Positions 1-9,193 of a DNA stretch of 64,000 nt are shown here, piece by piece. The position numbers and the translations under genes are program-made. A model generated the notes under the pieces. That model searched no databases, was not told where the DNA came from, and worked only from the letters and a program-made list of their open reading frames with translations. The DNA is from Melioribacteraceae bacterium. GTDB taxonomy: Bacteria > Bacteroidota > Ignavibacteria > Ignavibacteriales > Melioribacteraceae. The stretch's first letter is position 1. Each line of letters starts with the position of its first letter. The stretch is from assembly GCA_019638015.1 (NCBI GenBank), contig JAHBUP010000001.1:496001-560000 (forward strand). The letters run 5' to 3'.

Positions 1-576
1 AAAATATTTTCAATGAATGAGGACTTTCAAGTTATTGGTGAAGCGGCAAGTATTGCGGAACTTCAGAAACTTTTAGAAGATAAGACTCCCGACTTGATCA
101 CGCTTGATGTTTCATTCCCGGATAGAAGCGGATTAGATTTCATCAAGGATATAAAAACGCAAAATCAATCAATAAAAATACTTGTATTTAGTATGTATCC
201 CGATGAAAATTTTGGTCATCGTGCACTTGCAATTGGGGCTGATGGTTATCTAAGCAAAAATGCCGATCCAAGTGAGATTGTTCTGGCAATTAAAAAGATT
301 ATCAAAGGGGGGAAGTACTTGAAACAGGAAGTAATGGAGGAATTATTATTAAGCGGAATGAATTCAATAAATAAATTACCTCACGAAAAGCTATCTGATA
401 GAGAGTTCGAAGTATTAAGATTATTGGGGCAGGGCAATAAATTAACTGCTATTGCCGAGCAGTTAAATTTGAGTATAAACACTGTCGCTTCATACAAATC
501 CAGAATACAGGATAAATTAAATATCACTTCGACTGCGGCCTTAATTAAGTACGCTGTTGAGAATAAGTTAGTATAA
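1..576 (+). CDS. Response regulator, NarL/FixJ (LuxR HTH) family, 5' end cut by window
   Basis: The reading frame is open from base 1 (four codons before the first visible ATG at 13), so the gene starts upstream of the window. The visible part is the receiver domain from its second half of alpha 1 onward: phospho-acceptor Asp in the LDVSFPD block (Asp32 counted from base 13), Ser60 in VFSMYP, and Lys82 in YLSKNA, at the spacing usual for CheY-like receivers. Residues about 125-187 form a LuxR-type helix-turn-helix (LSDREFEVLRLL, then NLSINTVASYKSRIQDKL). It should be a transcription regulator phosphorylated by a histidine kinase outside the window. The missing N-terminus should hold the first beta strand and the acidic pair. 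Family call is firm; target genes unknown. Confidence 0.93.
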   Translation, partial: KIFSMNEDFQVIGEAASIAELQKLLEDKTPDLITLDVSFPDRSGLDFIKDIKTQNQSIKILVFSMYPDENFGHRALAIGADGYLSKNADPSEIVLAIKKIIKGGKYLKQEVMEELLLSGMNSINKLPHEKLSDREFEVLRLLGQGNKLTAIAEQLNLSINTVASYKSRIQDKLNITSTAALIKYAVENKLV

Positions 577-778
577 AGAAAAAATTCTGCTCGGGTAGAA
601 CACTAGCCGATTAATGGGATAATCTTGCCACAATACCCACCACACACATTACCACAAATATACTGCATACAACTAATTCATACGATCATAAGTTTACAAT
701 GAAAAAGGCAGGCGATTTTCTTTCAAAAGAGACACGCTTAGTTATAAAATATTGAGAACTCAGATAAAGGGGTTTACT

Positions 779-1225
779 ATGAAGAAAATAATTATTGGCA
801 GTATGTTGTTTATTGCAGCTGGCTGCTCAGCATTAGTATTGCGGCCGGCTGATTTTTCATGGCCTGTTGAATCTGTAATAAATATAGATTTAAACGGGAA
901 TATTTCGGAAGAGAGATACAATCTTGAAATAAATATAAAGCCAATCTTTCAAGAAGAGTTTAGCGATTCGAACTCTTATCACGGAAAAGAAATGAGAATT
1001 ATACGAGATAGAAATGGGTATTATTTTTTTACAAGTGGAGGGTTTAAAAATATTTACATGTTTCATTGTGTAGAAGGGGGCATGGAGTTGAAAGATAAGT
1101 TGAGAGTGACTGACTCAACTATGCTTAAAAAGCCAAATTTCAACCAAAAGCTAAATGGGATTGAATTAATTGACGGATCAACAAAATATTTTATTTACGG
1201 ATCAGAAATTGTGAGGGTAAAATGA
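779..1225 (+). CDS. Small predicted lipoprotein, function unknown
   Basis: The ATG at 779 is preceded by AAAGGGG with about 5 bases spacing; an upstream in-frame TTG at 752 has no such site, so 779 is chosen. The protein (about 148 residues) starts with MKK, a hydrophobic stretch and a lipobox ending IAAGC, so it should be exported and lipidated at that Cys. The mature part is small, polar and beta-rich, without a motif I recognise. Its stop overlaps the start of the next gene by ATGA, so the two are probably co-translated and may act together at the envelope. Confidence 0.75.
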   Translation: MKKIIIGSMLFIAAGCSALVLRPADFSWPVESVINIDLNGNISEERYNLEINIKPIFQEEFSDSNSYHGKEMRIIRDRNGYYFFTSGGFKNIYMFHCVEGGMELKDKLRVTDSTMLKKPNFNQKLNGIELIDGSTKYFIYGSEIVRVK

Positions 1226-2451
1226 AAACGCTCATCGGTTTAATCTTAACACTTATGATATATTTTAACTCTTTGAACATAGCTCAATCCGATTATCAAT
1301 CACTCCAAAACTTCAAAGCACAGTGTAAAGAAATTGAAGAGTCTATTAAAAGTGCATCGTCTTTAGAAGAAATTATGATCATCAAAAAGCGACTTAGCTA
1401 TTTCAGAAATGATTATCTCGAGTATAAAAATATATTTGACAATGCATTGTATCCGGAAAATTATGAATCAACAATTGAAAAACTTGAAAAGAGACTAGAG
1501 GATAAGAATGCCAATCTGGGGCAAATATCAGCTTTGACAACTCGCCTTGTAGAACTGGAAACTCAGCTAGAGCATTTTAACAATCTGAGTGCCGGACTCA
1601 TTGAACAGATCGACCAATTAAAGATGCAAATTGAAAAGGGGGATGCGACTATTGCTGATCTTAAAAAGTTAGTTGTAAGGTTGAAGAGAACTATTAGTGA
1701 ACGGGACTTGCTTGTGCATGACCTGGTTGACAGCCTTCTTGTGGAATTTGGCAAATCATCTGGTGACTACTCGCAAAAGGAGAGAAAATCAATTATCACC
1801 AAAGTTAATAAAACCAATATGTTCAATAATATTAAGCGCACTATTCAAGACAACATTCATTTTATAAAAATCACACAAATAAAAGCTGATGATTTCACTC
1901 AAATGAAACACCAGCACGAAGATTTATCAAAAGTATGGAAACAAATTGGACCAATGCTATCTAATGTTTATCTAAACAAGAAAGAGCAAAAAGTGGAAAT
2001 TGCTCAAATAGATTCGCTATTCACACAGTGGGATTATCAAATTTCTAATGAAATATGGAGAAATATTTTAGATCAGTTTAACGCCAAGGGTATTGAATTA
2101 GCTCCTTTCTTAAACGCTGATCAATTTGTTAAGAATATTAGTGATTACATAGATGAGAGGAGTAATAGCATCGACGACACCAGCATTGAAGAATCGCTCG
2201 AGACTTATAAAATTTTTACAGATAATGTTTATTATGCATCAGTTGAGGAGGAGTGGATTCCTCTTCTGCTGGATAATGGCATGCTATCTCAAAATGAAAA
2301 AGAGATTATTGATGCAAAAATTGCTGAATGGAAAAATGCAGTTACGCCTTCTGATACCTATTGGGGATATATCATCACTGCATTATTAATCATGGTAGGT
2401 TTTTTCATGTTGATTTGGCATAACATAAAATCAAAGTTGAGATCAAACTAA
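1222..2451 (+). CDS. Exported coiled-coil protein with C-terminal membrane anchor
   Basis: The start codon overlaps the stop of the lipoprotein gene by four bases (ATGA). The 409-residue product has an N-terminal signal sequence, a long charged coiled-coil region (about residues 75-160, rich in Leu/Glu/Lys heptads) and a globular helical region. It ends in a transmembrane helix (about 384-402) and a short basic tail. The orientation implied is periplasmic bulk with a C-terminal inner-membrane anchor. I do not recognise a family. Together with the lipoprotein it may form a small envelope complex. A strong terminator follows directly. Confidence 0.7.
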   Translation: MKTLIGLILTLMIYFNSLNIAQSDYQSLQNFKAQCKEIEESIKSASSLEEIMIIKKRLSYFRNDYLEYKNIFDNALYPENYESTIEKLEKRLEDKNANLGQISALTTRLVELETQLEHFNNLSAGLIEQIDQLKMQIEKGDATIADLKKLVVRLKRTISERDLLVHDLVDSLLVEFGKSSGDYSQKERKSIITKVNKTNMFNNIKRTIQDNIHFIKITQIKADDFTQMKHQHEDLSKVWKQIGPMLSNVYLNKKEQKVEIAQIDSLFTQWDYQISNEIWRNILDQFNAKGIELAPFLNADQFVKNISDYIDERSNSIDDTSIEESLETYKIFTDNVYYASVEEEWIPLLLDNGMLSQNEKEIIDAKIAEWKNAVTPSDTYWGYIITALLIMVGFFMLIWHNIKSKLRSN

Positions 2452-2473
2452 TTTTCTCCAAAGGTTAAATAAG

Positions 2474-2502
2474 CAATCCCGCTAATGCGGGATTGTTTGT
2501 TT
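2474..2502 (+). terminator. Rho-independent terminator after the 1222-2451 gene
   Basis: A perfect 9-bp stem CAATCCCGC / GCGGGATTG with a TAAT loop is followed by TTTGTTT. It lies 22 bases after the stop of the coiled-coil gene and closes that operon. Confidence 0.85.
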
Positions 2503-2832
2503 ATATCAAGATGAAACTCAGATTCATAACTAGGTTATTAAATCAAATAGCCTGAGGAGAAACCCAGTCGTAAAAAAAACAGGAACAACCAGTGACAAAA
2601 TAATGATAGAGATCACAAGCAATCGGTTAACATGAATAAAAAGGTGGAAAAATAGAACAAAATAACTGTCGTAAAATCAACCACACATGAAATGTGATTA
2701 CTACTGCATACATCCTTGGTCTGAGAAAGTATTTTGGTCATAGAATTTCTAAGGAGTAAGAATATTAAAAGAAATCTTGAAACAGTGAATAATAAAACAA
2801 CCAACTTATTAACATTAAAAGAAGAGGTCGTT
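2503..2832 (+). other. Noncoding leader region upstream of the lipoprotein at 2833
   Basis: About 330 bases, AT-rich, between a terminator and the ATG at 2833. The frame of the next gene is open upstream to 2734 but that extension has no lipoprotein character, so I take it as untranslated. I see no recognisable riboswitch or strong hairpin; a promoter must be here but I cannot place it. Confidence 0.4.
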
Positions 2833-3855
2833 ATGAAACCATATATCGCTTCAAAATTAATATTCACACTATCTCTCATGGTTGTAGTACTTATTACAGG
2901 GTGTGATAATCCTTTTGAAAGCAATGAGCCGCAATCACCAAATAGCAGTAATACACAAATATTTATGAAGGTTGCAGAAAACAGTTCATCGGTAAATTCT
3001 TTTACCCCAAACTATAATGAAGAACACGCAATGGCGCTAGCCGGATCGCTTGGGAAGGATATGTATCCAATTAAAGTTGGACAGAAGATGAGTCTTGTTG
3101 AGAAAAACTTAGCTCTTCAAAAAGATAGTGCAACTGCAATAGGTACATTAACTCAAAAATATGAGGGCCGTTTGATAATACAAGGATCATTCAATCAGCC
3201 TACTATAGGAATTCGGCAGAAAGTTGATACAACAATTGTAAAAGACTTTTCAACAGTAATCACAAGAATTATCAAGTTTAAAAAAGTAGATGATACCGGA
3301 GATGATGAAAAGGATTGGAAAGTTGAAGCTGTATCACTTCCTAATGGCGGTAGTGAAGGTAATACTATTCAAATAGCTGGAATCAAATTGACATCTCAAA
3401 ATGGAACTGAACATTATATTGATGATCCGAACACTTACTTCTTCAAAGCAGGTAAAGAAAAAGGTGGGGATGATGATGAGGATGACAATAATAACTTTGA
3501 AATTGGATTTGGAAATCATGGGCGTGATTGGAAAAATCTTTTAACATGGTATAAAAGGAATCAAGCCATAAAACTTACTGTAGAAGTTATAAGTAATTCA
3601 TCTGAGCCCGATTTTTTAACTGTTACCTACGGAGCAGGCATGAATGGCAATCAAAAGAACAAAGAAAAATTCGATCTTGTTTCAACACAGCAAGAGGGTT
3701 CTTATTACCGCAAAGTGTATGAGAGGAAATGGAGTACAAGCTCACATGCGACAAGAATGCACGCTGTGATAAATGCCTTCCCAAGAAATGTAGTGTATGA
3801 TACTGACACTGCAGTTGAAGTAAAAACCTGGGGAATACCTTATAGGGTGAAATAA
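2833..3855 (+). CDS. Predicted lipoprotein, function unknown
   Basis: The start is placed at ATG 2833 (MKPYIASK), because only from there does the protein have a lipoprotein signal: basic start, hydrophobic core, lipobox ending ITGC. An in-frame upstream codon at 2734 would add 33 non-hydrophobic residues in front. The mature protein (about 320 residues) has a low-complexity Asp-rich stretch (GGDDDEDDNNN, near 3468-3495) and otherwise looks beta-rich and soluble. I recognise no family. It is the first of a run of envelope genes (2.8-8.9 kb) with short gaps and may be transcribed with the next lipoprotein, 41 bases downstream. Confidence 0.72.
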   Translation: MKPYIASKLIFTLSLMVVVLITGCDNPFESNEPQSPNSSNTQIFMKVAENSSSVNSFTPNYNEEHAMALAGSLGKDMYPIKVGQKMSLVEKNLALQKDSATAIGTLTQKYEGRLIIQGSFNQPTIGIRQKVDTTIVKDFSTVITRIIKFKKVDDTGDDEKDWKVEAVSLPNGGSEGNTIQIAGIKLTSQNGTEHYIDDPNTYFFKAGKEKGGDDDEDDNNNFEIGFGNHGRDWKNLLTWYKRNQAIKLTVEVISNSSEPDFLTVTYGAGMNGNQKNKEKFDLVSTQQEGSYYRKVYERKWSTSSHATRMHAVINAFPRNVVYDTDTAVEVKTWGIPYRVK

Positions 3856-3896
3856 TTTATTCCAAATAATTCATTCACAAAATGAAAGACAAATAA

Positions 3897-5234
3897 ATGC
3901 AAACAATAAATAAATATTCGATTAAACAGCTCTTTGTGGGCATATTAACTTCTGCAATAATATTCACAGCATGTTCCAATGATGATAATCCACTCGAATC
4001 CGGGCGAAGTAGCGCAAAAGTGGCAGGTCGCATTTCATCAAACAGTGGAATGACACCAGCTCTAAATAAATCGGGAAATGCTGAAACTACTTTCTCATCA
4101 ATTCAGGGTGCGTCTGTTATACTTGCGCAAGTACAAGCGGATGGTTCACTAAAAACTGTTTCCACACAACAAGTGCAAACAGATGCCAATGGTAAATTTG
4201 TTCTTGAAACAAATCTTAGTGGCGCTGAAAATCTTATTATTGTTGCTACCCAGGGAGAGGCTGAATTAAAAGCAATTGTTTCTTCTAAAGTTCAAACAGG
4301 TAGTACCGTTTATTCTCCACCGCTAACAATTGAATCGACTGCAGAGAGCAATCTCTACATTAAATTAGTCGCTCAGGGAAAAGCCAATTCTATCGATGCG
4401 GCAGATCTAAAAGTCTTGATAAATGCACAAGGGGCTGCACATATCAAAGGTAACGCAAGTGCTGAAGCAGAGTTAATCAAAGCGCTGGAAGCGCAATCGC
4501 AGACTTATGTTAAAGCAGCGGGCAATTCCTATTTCGGATTAACCAGCAGTCAGATACAAGCAATGATGCATGCACGAGGTGAAGCAAAAGCAAAATTAGA
4601 TGCAGCTTTATATAATTCTTCCGATTCTGAAGTAGAATACGAAAATATTGTAAACGATTATGAGGCTTACATCTTTGCAAACAGTACAGTAAATTCTACT
4701 GTTTACGCTGAACTAATAAGAATAGGTGCTACTACTTTTATTAATGCATCTGTTAATATGAATGCCAATGGTCGGCTAGCAGTGTTGCAGTCATATTACA
4801 AGCGGTATGCTTTTGTTCTTAGTGTTGCAATGAAACAGCAATTTCAAGCGGCCGGGGCATCAGATGCACAAGTAAATGCTGTTGTTTCAGCGGGTGCTGC
4901 ATTATACAACTCGATAAAGACCTCAGCGAATTATGATCAAATGGTAAGCGCGTTTGTTCAGTACCGATTAGCTATTAAATCACAATTAAAACTTGTATTA
5001 TCCGCTTATGCTACATCAATCGAAGCAATTGACACAAGTATAAATGGAACCGCATCAGCTAAAGCAATATTAAGCGCCTCAATTGTTGGATCGATTTCAT
5101 TAGATATATTAATTAATGCTTATGTTACTTTCTTCAATTCTGTAAGGACGACGACTCAATTCGCACTTGTTGGCGCAACAACAACTCAAATAAATGCTGC
5201 TTCTCAGATTATGATTTTAGCTAACATGAACTAA
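3897..5234 (+). CDS. Ala-rich lipoprotein with a carboxypeptidase-regulatory-like N-terminal domain
   Basis: The protein (445 residues) begins with a signal sequence and lipobox (IIFTAC). Residues about 60-135 resemble a carboxypeptidase-regulatory-like/SpaA-type beta sandwich: GASVILAQV, then TDANGKFVLETNLSG. The remainder is unusually rich in Ala, Ser, Asn and Gln and looks mostly helical. It contains repeated A-rich segments (for example AQGKANSIDAADLKVLINAQG and later QFQAAGASDAQVNAVVSAG). It is anchored in the envelope and probably outward-facing. A hairpin terminator follows. No enzymatic motif seen; the role is unknown. Confidence 0.7.
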   Translation: MQTINKYSIKQLFVGILTSAIIFTACSNDDNPLESGRSSAKVAGRISSNSGMTPALNKSGNAETTFSSIQGASVILAQVQADGSLKTVSTQQVQTDANGKFVLETNLSGAENLIIVATQGEAELKAIVSSKVQTGSTVYSPPLTIESTAESNLYIKLVAQGKANSIDAADLKVLINAQGAAHIKGNASAEAELIKALEAQSQTYVKAAGNSYFGLTSSQIQAMMHARGEAKAKLDAALYNSSDSEVEYENIVNDYEAYIFANSTVNSTVYAELIRIGATTFINASVNMNANGRLAVLQSYYKRYAFVLSVAMKQQFQAAGASDAQVNAVVSAGAALYNSIKTSANYDQMVSAFVQYRLAIKSQLKLVLSAYATSIEAIDTSINGTASAKAILSASIVGSISLDILINAYVTFFNSVRTTTQFALVGATTTQINAASQIMILANMN

Positions 5235-5244
5235 ATAATTGTTG

Positions 5245-5273
5245 GGAACCGGATATCCCGGTTCCATTCTTTA
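5245..5273 (+). terminator. Hairpin terminator after the Ala-rich lipoprotein
   Basis: Stem GGAACCGG / CCGGTTCC (8 bp) around ATATC, followed by ATTCTTTAAT. The T-tract is short, so termination may be partial and the downstream T9SS gene (start 5314) could be read through. Confidence 0.65.
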
Positions 5274-5313
5274 ATAAGGAAAATTTCAACTATCAGCTTA
5301 GGAGAATAAAATA

Positions 5314-7734
5314 ATGGTAAACTTATTTTACTCGATGAGGGGAAATCTTAGAAATTCAGTATTTCTTTTAATCGCTTCTTTGATACTTCTAAACCCATTG
5401 CAATTAAAAGCGGATGGAGAGATTCAAGTAACCGGCGTAGTACAAACAAAAACTGATTCCAGTCTTACGGTTAATTCACTAGAAATATTTGTGAATTCGA
5501 TAACACTAATATCCAACAACGCGAACGCAAGCATTCCTTATGATAGTGTAAAAGTTGGTAGTCTGGTTATTATAAAAGTTAAATCGACATTATTAGGTCG
5601 GCTTGAAGCAACTGAGATTAAGTTGATTACAAAAAATATAAATATTGAATTAAGCGGAAAAATTACTGCGTTAACTTCAAATTCACTAACAATAAATGGG
5701 TTACAAATATTTGTTGACACTAGCACAATTCTTATTACTCAGTTCAATACGAAATTGAATTTTTCAGATATGAAAGTTGGAGATGATATTGTGGTAAAAG
5801 TAACCCAATCTGCTGAAGGGCAGTTAATCGCTGTTATAATAATTCTTAAACCGGAAAACAATCGCCAAGAAATTGAACTTGAAGGAAAAATTCAGTTGGT
5901 CAGCAGTAATTCAATAATGGTGCTTGATGTTGAGTTATTTGTTGACTCATCAACCATTATAGTTGCTCATAGGAGGGGAATTATTCACCTTGGCGATCTG
6001 AAGGTTGGTGATAAAGTCGAAGTGCGAGGATATTTACAACAGGATTCTTCTTATCTGGCAAAGTATATCAAAGTAGAAAGTGAAGAATATGAATCAAACG
6101 AACTGGAAATTGAAGGTACAATTAGCGCCTTAATGGCGAGCAGTTTCATTGTTAATGCTATAACATTTACTGTGGATTCTGCAACCGTAATTTTTGGACA
6201 TTATGGTTCTTTATTTAGTTTTTCAGATTTAAAAGTAGGAATGGAAGTAAAAGTAAAGGCTATTTTGCAAAGCGATAGTAGCTATAAGGCCATTAAAATT
6301 ATTTTAAACCAATATGAGTTTGAAAAGAGAATCGAAATAGCTGGCTTAATAGAAGAAATCAACACAGACAACTTTACTCTTGGAGGATATACGTTTAATA
6401 TTGACGATCAGACCTTGATATACAACAATATGAAGCAGAGACTTTCTTTTGGGGACTTAAAAGTTGGAATGTTTGTTATGGTTGAAGCATACTTGCAAGG
6501 AACAACTTTTTTAGCATCTAAAATAAAAGTAAGAGAGAATACTAAAAAAGCAAATTATACCGGTGCAATTGAAACTATTACAGAAACTTCAATTACAGTG
6601 AACGGGTTGGTTTTTTCTACTGATCAAAACACTGAGTTTATCAATGCTAACAGAAATTCAATTACAATTAATGATTTAAAGATTGGTCAAATTGTAAAAA
6701 TTAAAGCCGTTCATCAAAGTGGGGACCAGTATTTGGCGCTAAAGATTATTGTACAAAGATTTTGGCGACCTATAGTTAAAGCTGAAGGATCTATTGAAAG
6801 CCTAACAATAAATTCTCTTACAGTTATGGGGAAGAATTTTGCAGTTGATTCCTCGACACTCGTTATAGGGCATGGCACAGGTGTGATCACCTTTGCTAGT
6901 TTAACCTTAGGATTGAATGTCGAAGTAAAAGGATCAATGAATAATGATGGAATCCTGACAGCCAAACTTATTAAAATTTACCCGGCAGATCAATTTGAAC
7001 TGTATGGCATGATTGATTCAATAACCGGAACAAGTTTTATCGTCACCGGAATTACAATTGCTGTAGACGCGAATACAGTTATTTTTGATGAATTTGATAA
7101 CATAATTGTTTTTGATAGTCTCAAAATTAATCAATTTGTTGAGGTGAAATACATCAAGACTACAGCCGATGAAAACCTTGCCGTGAAAATTGAAATTGAA
7201 AAAGATCCAAAACATGTTCAATATAGCGGTGTTATTTCGGCAGCAAACAGTGCAACCATTCAGTTGTCAGTTCCTACATTTAAAATTACCAATAATACTA
7301 TCTTTCTAAGTTCAGAATATGTTCCTATTCATTCCGCTTCAATTCAAACTGGTCAAAGTGTGATTGTTTGGGCAGAACAGAATGAAACTGGGGAATTGAC
7401 TGCAGTTCAGGTACAACAAGTGTCTGCTGAATTAACCACAGTGCAAAATGAAAACAAAGAATCTTTACCGACAACTTATGAACTGAAACAGAACTACCCC
7501 AATCCTTTTAACCCATCAACAGAAATTTCATTTTCCATATCCAACACAGAAGAGGTGAGTTTAGAAGTCTATAATATGATTGGTCAGAAAGTAGCGGTCT
7601 TGATAAACGAAACTATGAACGCCGGTTCTCACAGCGTCAAATTTAACGCTTTTAATATGGCGTCTGGAGTTTATTTATATAAACTAACAGCCGGTAAGTT
7701 TGTCTCAATTAAAAAGATGATTTTACTCAAATAA
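5314..7734 (+). CDS. T9SS cargo with nine OB-like (DUF5666-type) repeats
   Basis: The 806-residue product has a signal peptide (cleavage near residue 33, before DGEIQV). Nine tandem repeats of about 75 residues follow (residues about 34-710), each with the pattern G-x-I....S-hydrophobic-x-V-x-G....V-D-x-x-T.....D-L-K-V-G-x-x-V-x-V-K.......A-x-K-I. This is the DUF5666 pattern as I know it. The C-terminal 85 residues are a T9SS type A sorting domain (QNYPNPFNPSTEIS, then GVYLYKLTAG, ending KKMILLK). The domain directs export through the outer membrane and anchoring at the cell surface. No catalytic motif is visible; a binding or structural role is the simplest reading. The start at 5314 follows a weak GGAG at 5301-5304. 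Confidence 0.85.
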   Translation: MVNLFYSMRGNLRNSVFLLIASLILLNPLQLKADGEIQVTGVVQTKTDSSLTVNSLEIFVNSITLISNNANASIPYDSVKVGSLVIIKVKSTLLGRLEATEIKLITKNINIELSGKITALTSNSLTINGLQIFVDTSTILITQFNTKLNFSDMKVGDDIVVKVTQSAEGQLIAVIIILKPENNRQEIELEGKIQLVSSNSIMVLDVELFVDSSTIIVAHRRGIIHLGDLKVGDKVEVRGYLQQDSSYLAKYIKVESEEYESNELEIEGTISALMASSFIVNAITFTVDSATVIFGHYGSLFSFSDLKVGMEVKVKAILQSDSSYKAIKIILNQYEFEKRIEIAGLIEEINTDNFTLGGYTFNIDDQTLIYNNMKQRLSFGDLKVGMFVMVEAYLQGTTFLASKIKVRENTKKANYTGAIETITETSITVNGLVFSTDQNTEFINANRNSITINDLKIGQIVKIKAVHQSGDQYLALKIIVQRFWRPIVKAEGSIESLTINSLTVMGKNFAVDSSTLVIGHGTGVITFASLTLGLNVEVKGSMNNDGILTAKLIKIYPADQFELYGMIDSITGTSFIVTGITIAVDANTVIFDEFDNIIVFDSLKINQFVEVKYIKTTADENLAVKIEIEKDPKHVQYSGVISAANSATIQLSVPTFKITNNTIFLSSEYVPIHSASIQTGQSVIVWAEQNETGELTAVQVQQVSAELTTVQNENKESLPTTYELKQNYPNPFNPSTEISFSISNTEEVSLEVYNMIGQKVAVLINETMNAGSHSVKFNAFNMASGVYLYKLTAGKFVSIKKMILLK

Positions 7735-7751
7735 TCCTTTGCATACTCCTT

Positions 7752-7785
7752 AAGAGGGTAAGCCGTTTTGGCTTATCCTCTTTTT
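7752..7785 (+). terminator. Rho-independent terminator after the OB-repeat T9SS gene
   Basis: A 13-bp stem (one G-T pair) AAGAGGGTAAGCC / GGCTTATCCTCTT with a GTTTT loop is followed by TTT and an A-rich stretch. It lies 18 bases after the stop. Confidence 0.88.
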
Positions 7786-7811
7786 AAAAAATCTAATAAT
7801 GGAAGGTAAAA

Positions 7812-8300
7812 ATGAAGTCATTCTTTAATACAGTATTGATAATTTCTTTACTCTTAGCTCTTCCAATTACGCAGGCTCAAAGTAAAAAATTTGGTCTTGG
7901 AGTAATTATTGGTGAGCCAACCGGATTGAGTTCCAAATTGTGGTTATCCAATAATAATGCACTTGTGTTTGGAGTTGGCTGGTCTGTTGATGGTTATCGC
8001 ATAAGTGGTTATGATTACAATAAAACAACATTAGTGCATATTCATGTAGATTATCTATGGCACTCTTTTGATGCAATAAAATCAAACAGAGAATTCCCCT
8101 TATTTTATGGAATTGGCGGGATAATAAACCGCGGCAGAGAATATAGAGGAAATTTTGGAATTCGTGGAGTATTAGGAATTGCGTGGATGCCTCGCTCCAC
8201 GCCTCTCGATATTTTTATTGAAGTTGTTCCTACCCTACTATTAATTAATTCAACTAGTTTCGGAATTGATGCCGGTATTGGTGCGAGATATTATTTCTAA
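7812..8300 (+). CDS. Small outer-membrane beta-barrel protein
   Basis: The ATG at 7812 has GGAAGGT upstream. The 162-residue product has a signal peptide ending near ITQAQS. The mature part alternates short hydrophobic/aromatic strands with Gly turns (LGVIIGEPTGLSSKLWL, then NALVFGVGWSVDG) and ends in an aromatic residue after YYF, as outer-membrane barrels do. The GEPTGLS motif is one I associate with DUF3996-like small barrels. About eight strands fit the length. It lies between terminated envelope genes and is probably an outer-membrane structural or porin-like protein; no ligand can be proposed. Confidence 0.75.
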   Translation: MKSFFNTVLIISLLLALPITQAQSKKFGLGVIIGEPTGLSSKLWLSNNNALVFGVGWSVDGYRISGYDYNKTTLVHIHVDYLWHSFDAIKSNREFPLFYGIGGIINRGREYRGNFGIRGVLGIAWMPRSTPLDIFIEVVPTLLLINSTSFGIDAGIGARYYF

Positions 8301-8343
8301 CATATTCATGAAGTAAACCGATGAATAATTCTAAAAATTCATT

Positions 8344-8916
8344 ATGAATAAAAAATGGAATATTACTTGGGCTATATTTTTGTTGCAGATAGTGTTAATC
8401 TCTTGCGGTAGCATCAAACTACATGATATAATAAATGGGGGATTCGAGATAAGTAACGAAGATGGGAGCCCAGCAGGTTGGTATGCCAACAATATGGTTG
8501 CGACGAAAACGGATGCTGAATTTCAAGTGGATAATTCAATTGCGCACACAGGAGAAAAATCAATCAAAATTTCTATTTCGGGAAACGCATCAAAGGAAAA
8601 TAAAATTTATAATTGGATCAGATCAGTTGATGCCGAGAGTGGAATATATGAGTTGAACGGTTGGGTCAAAACAGAGGATGTTAAGAATTCTCCCTTCATA
8701 GAAGTGCAATGTTTTAATAAGAACAAAATGATTGGTTCAGTTACGACGGCGCGAAGCCATTCAATTACAGGAACAAAGACCTGGCAGCTGGTTAAATTAA
8801 TGTTTACTGTTCCAAAAGGTAGTTCTAAGATATTAATAAGAGCAGGGATCTCAAGTGCAAGGAATAATGGCAGCAAAGTTTGGTTTGATGATTTTACCTT
8901 GAATAAAGTGAGATAA
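8344..8916 (+). CDS. Lipoprotein with a galactose-binding-like (CBM) jelly-roll domain
   Basis: The 190-residue product starts with a signal sequence and a Cys at LISCGS, a plausible lipobox. The mature part has the pattern of carbohydrate-binding jelly-roll modules (CBM4/9-like). It opens with NGGFEISNEDGSPAGW, continues with AHTGEKSIKISI and then YELNGWVKTEDV, and closes with KVWFDDFTL before the C-terminus. Such domains bind glycans or act as accessory folds at the cell surface. It stands alone, without an attached enzyme domain. Exported location is fairly sure; ligand unknown. Confidence 0.75.
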   Translation: MNKKWNITWAIFLLQIVLISCGSIKLHDIINGGFEISNEDGSPAGWYANNMVATKTDAEFQVDNSIAHTGEKSIKISISGNASKENKIYNWIRSVDAESGIYELNGWVKTEDVKNSPFIEVQCFNKNKMIGSVTTARSHSITGTKTWQLVKLMFTVPKGSSKILIRAGISSARNNGSKVWFDDFTLNKVR

Positions 8917-9112
8917 AGCTAGCTGACAAGTTTTTAAAAGCCGATAAGTAATTTTTATGCAGCAAAGTAGCTCGGCTAATTTTAAAAGTTATAAAGTTTT
9001 AAGTATCGGGCTTAAACAATAAATTGAAATAGGAAGCTTACTGGAAAAGTCCATATTCAGCACCTACTTTTAGTACGAAATCAGCGGGATTTTTTATTAG
9101 TCAGAAAACAAA

Positions 9113-9147
9113 AAAGCCCCAAAATTCATCATTTTAGGGCTTTTGAA
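9113..9147 (-). terminator. Terminator of the (partial) tRNA-Thr, reading leftward
   Basis: On the minus strand, AAAAGCCC-TAAAAT-GATG-AATTTTGGGGCTTTTTTG forms a hairpin with a T-tract immediately after the 3' end of the tRNA fragment. It is the ordinary transcription terminator of a tRNA gene, which shows that this side keeps the original chromosomal 3' flank. Confidence 0.8.
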
Positions 9148-9148
9148 G

Positions 9149-9193
9149 AGCTGGCGATGGGACTCGAACCCGCGACCTGCTGATTACAAGGCA
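9149..9193 (-). tRNA. 3' half of tRNA-Thr(TGT): attachment-site remnant
   Basis: Read on the minus strand, the segment has the end of the anticodon loop with anticodon TGT (CTTGTAATCAGC) and the variable loop AGGTC. It continues with the T-arm GCGGGTTCGAGTCCCAT and the acceptor 3' strand CGCCAGC plus T. No D-arm and no matching 5' acceptor strand (GCTGGCG) occur further up on that strand, and the 5' side of the anticodon stem no longer pairs. The gene is therefore broken in the anticodon loop, the usual crossover point of tyrosine integrases that use tRNA genes. The intact tRNA-Thr should lie at the other end of the inserted element, at higher coordinates and probably beyond this window. Confidence 0.85.

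Noticed and set aside
699..755. 18-codon frame beginning MKKAGDFLSKETRL between the response regulator and the lipoprotein
   Set aside because: Too short, no ribosome site; cannot be supported.
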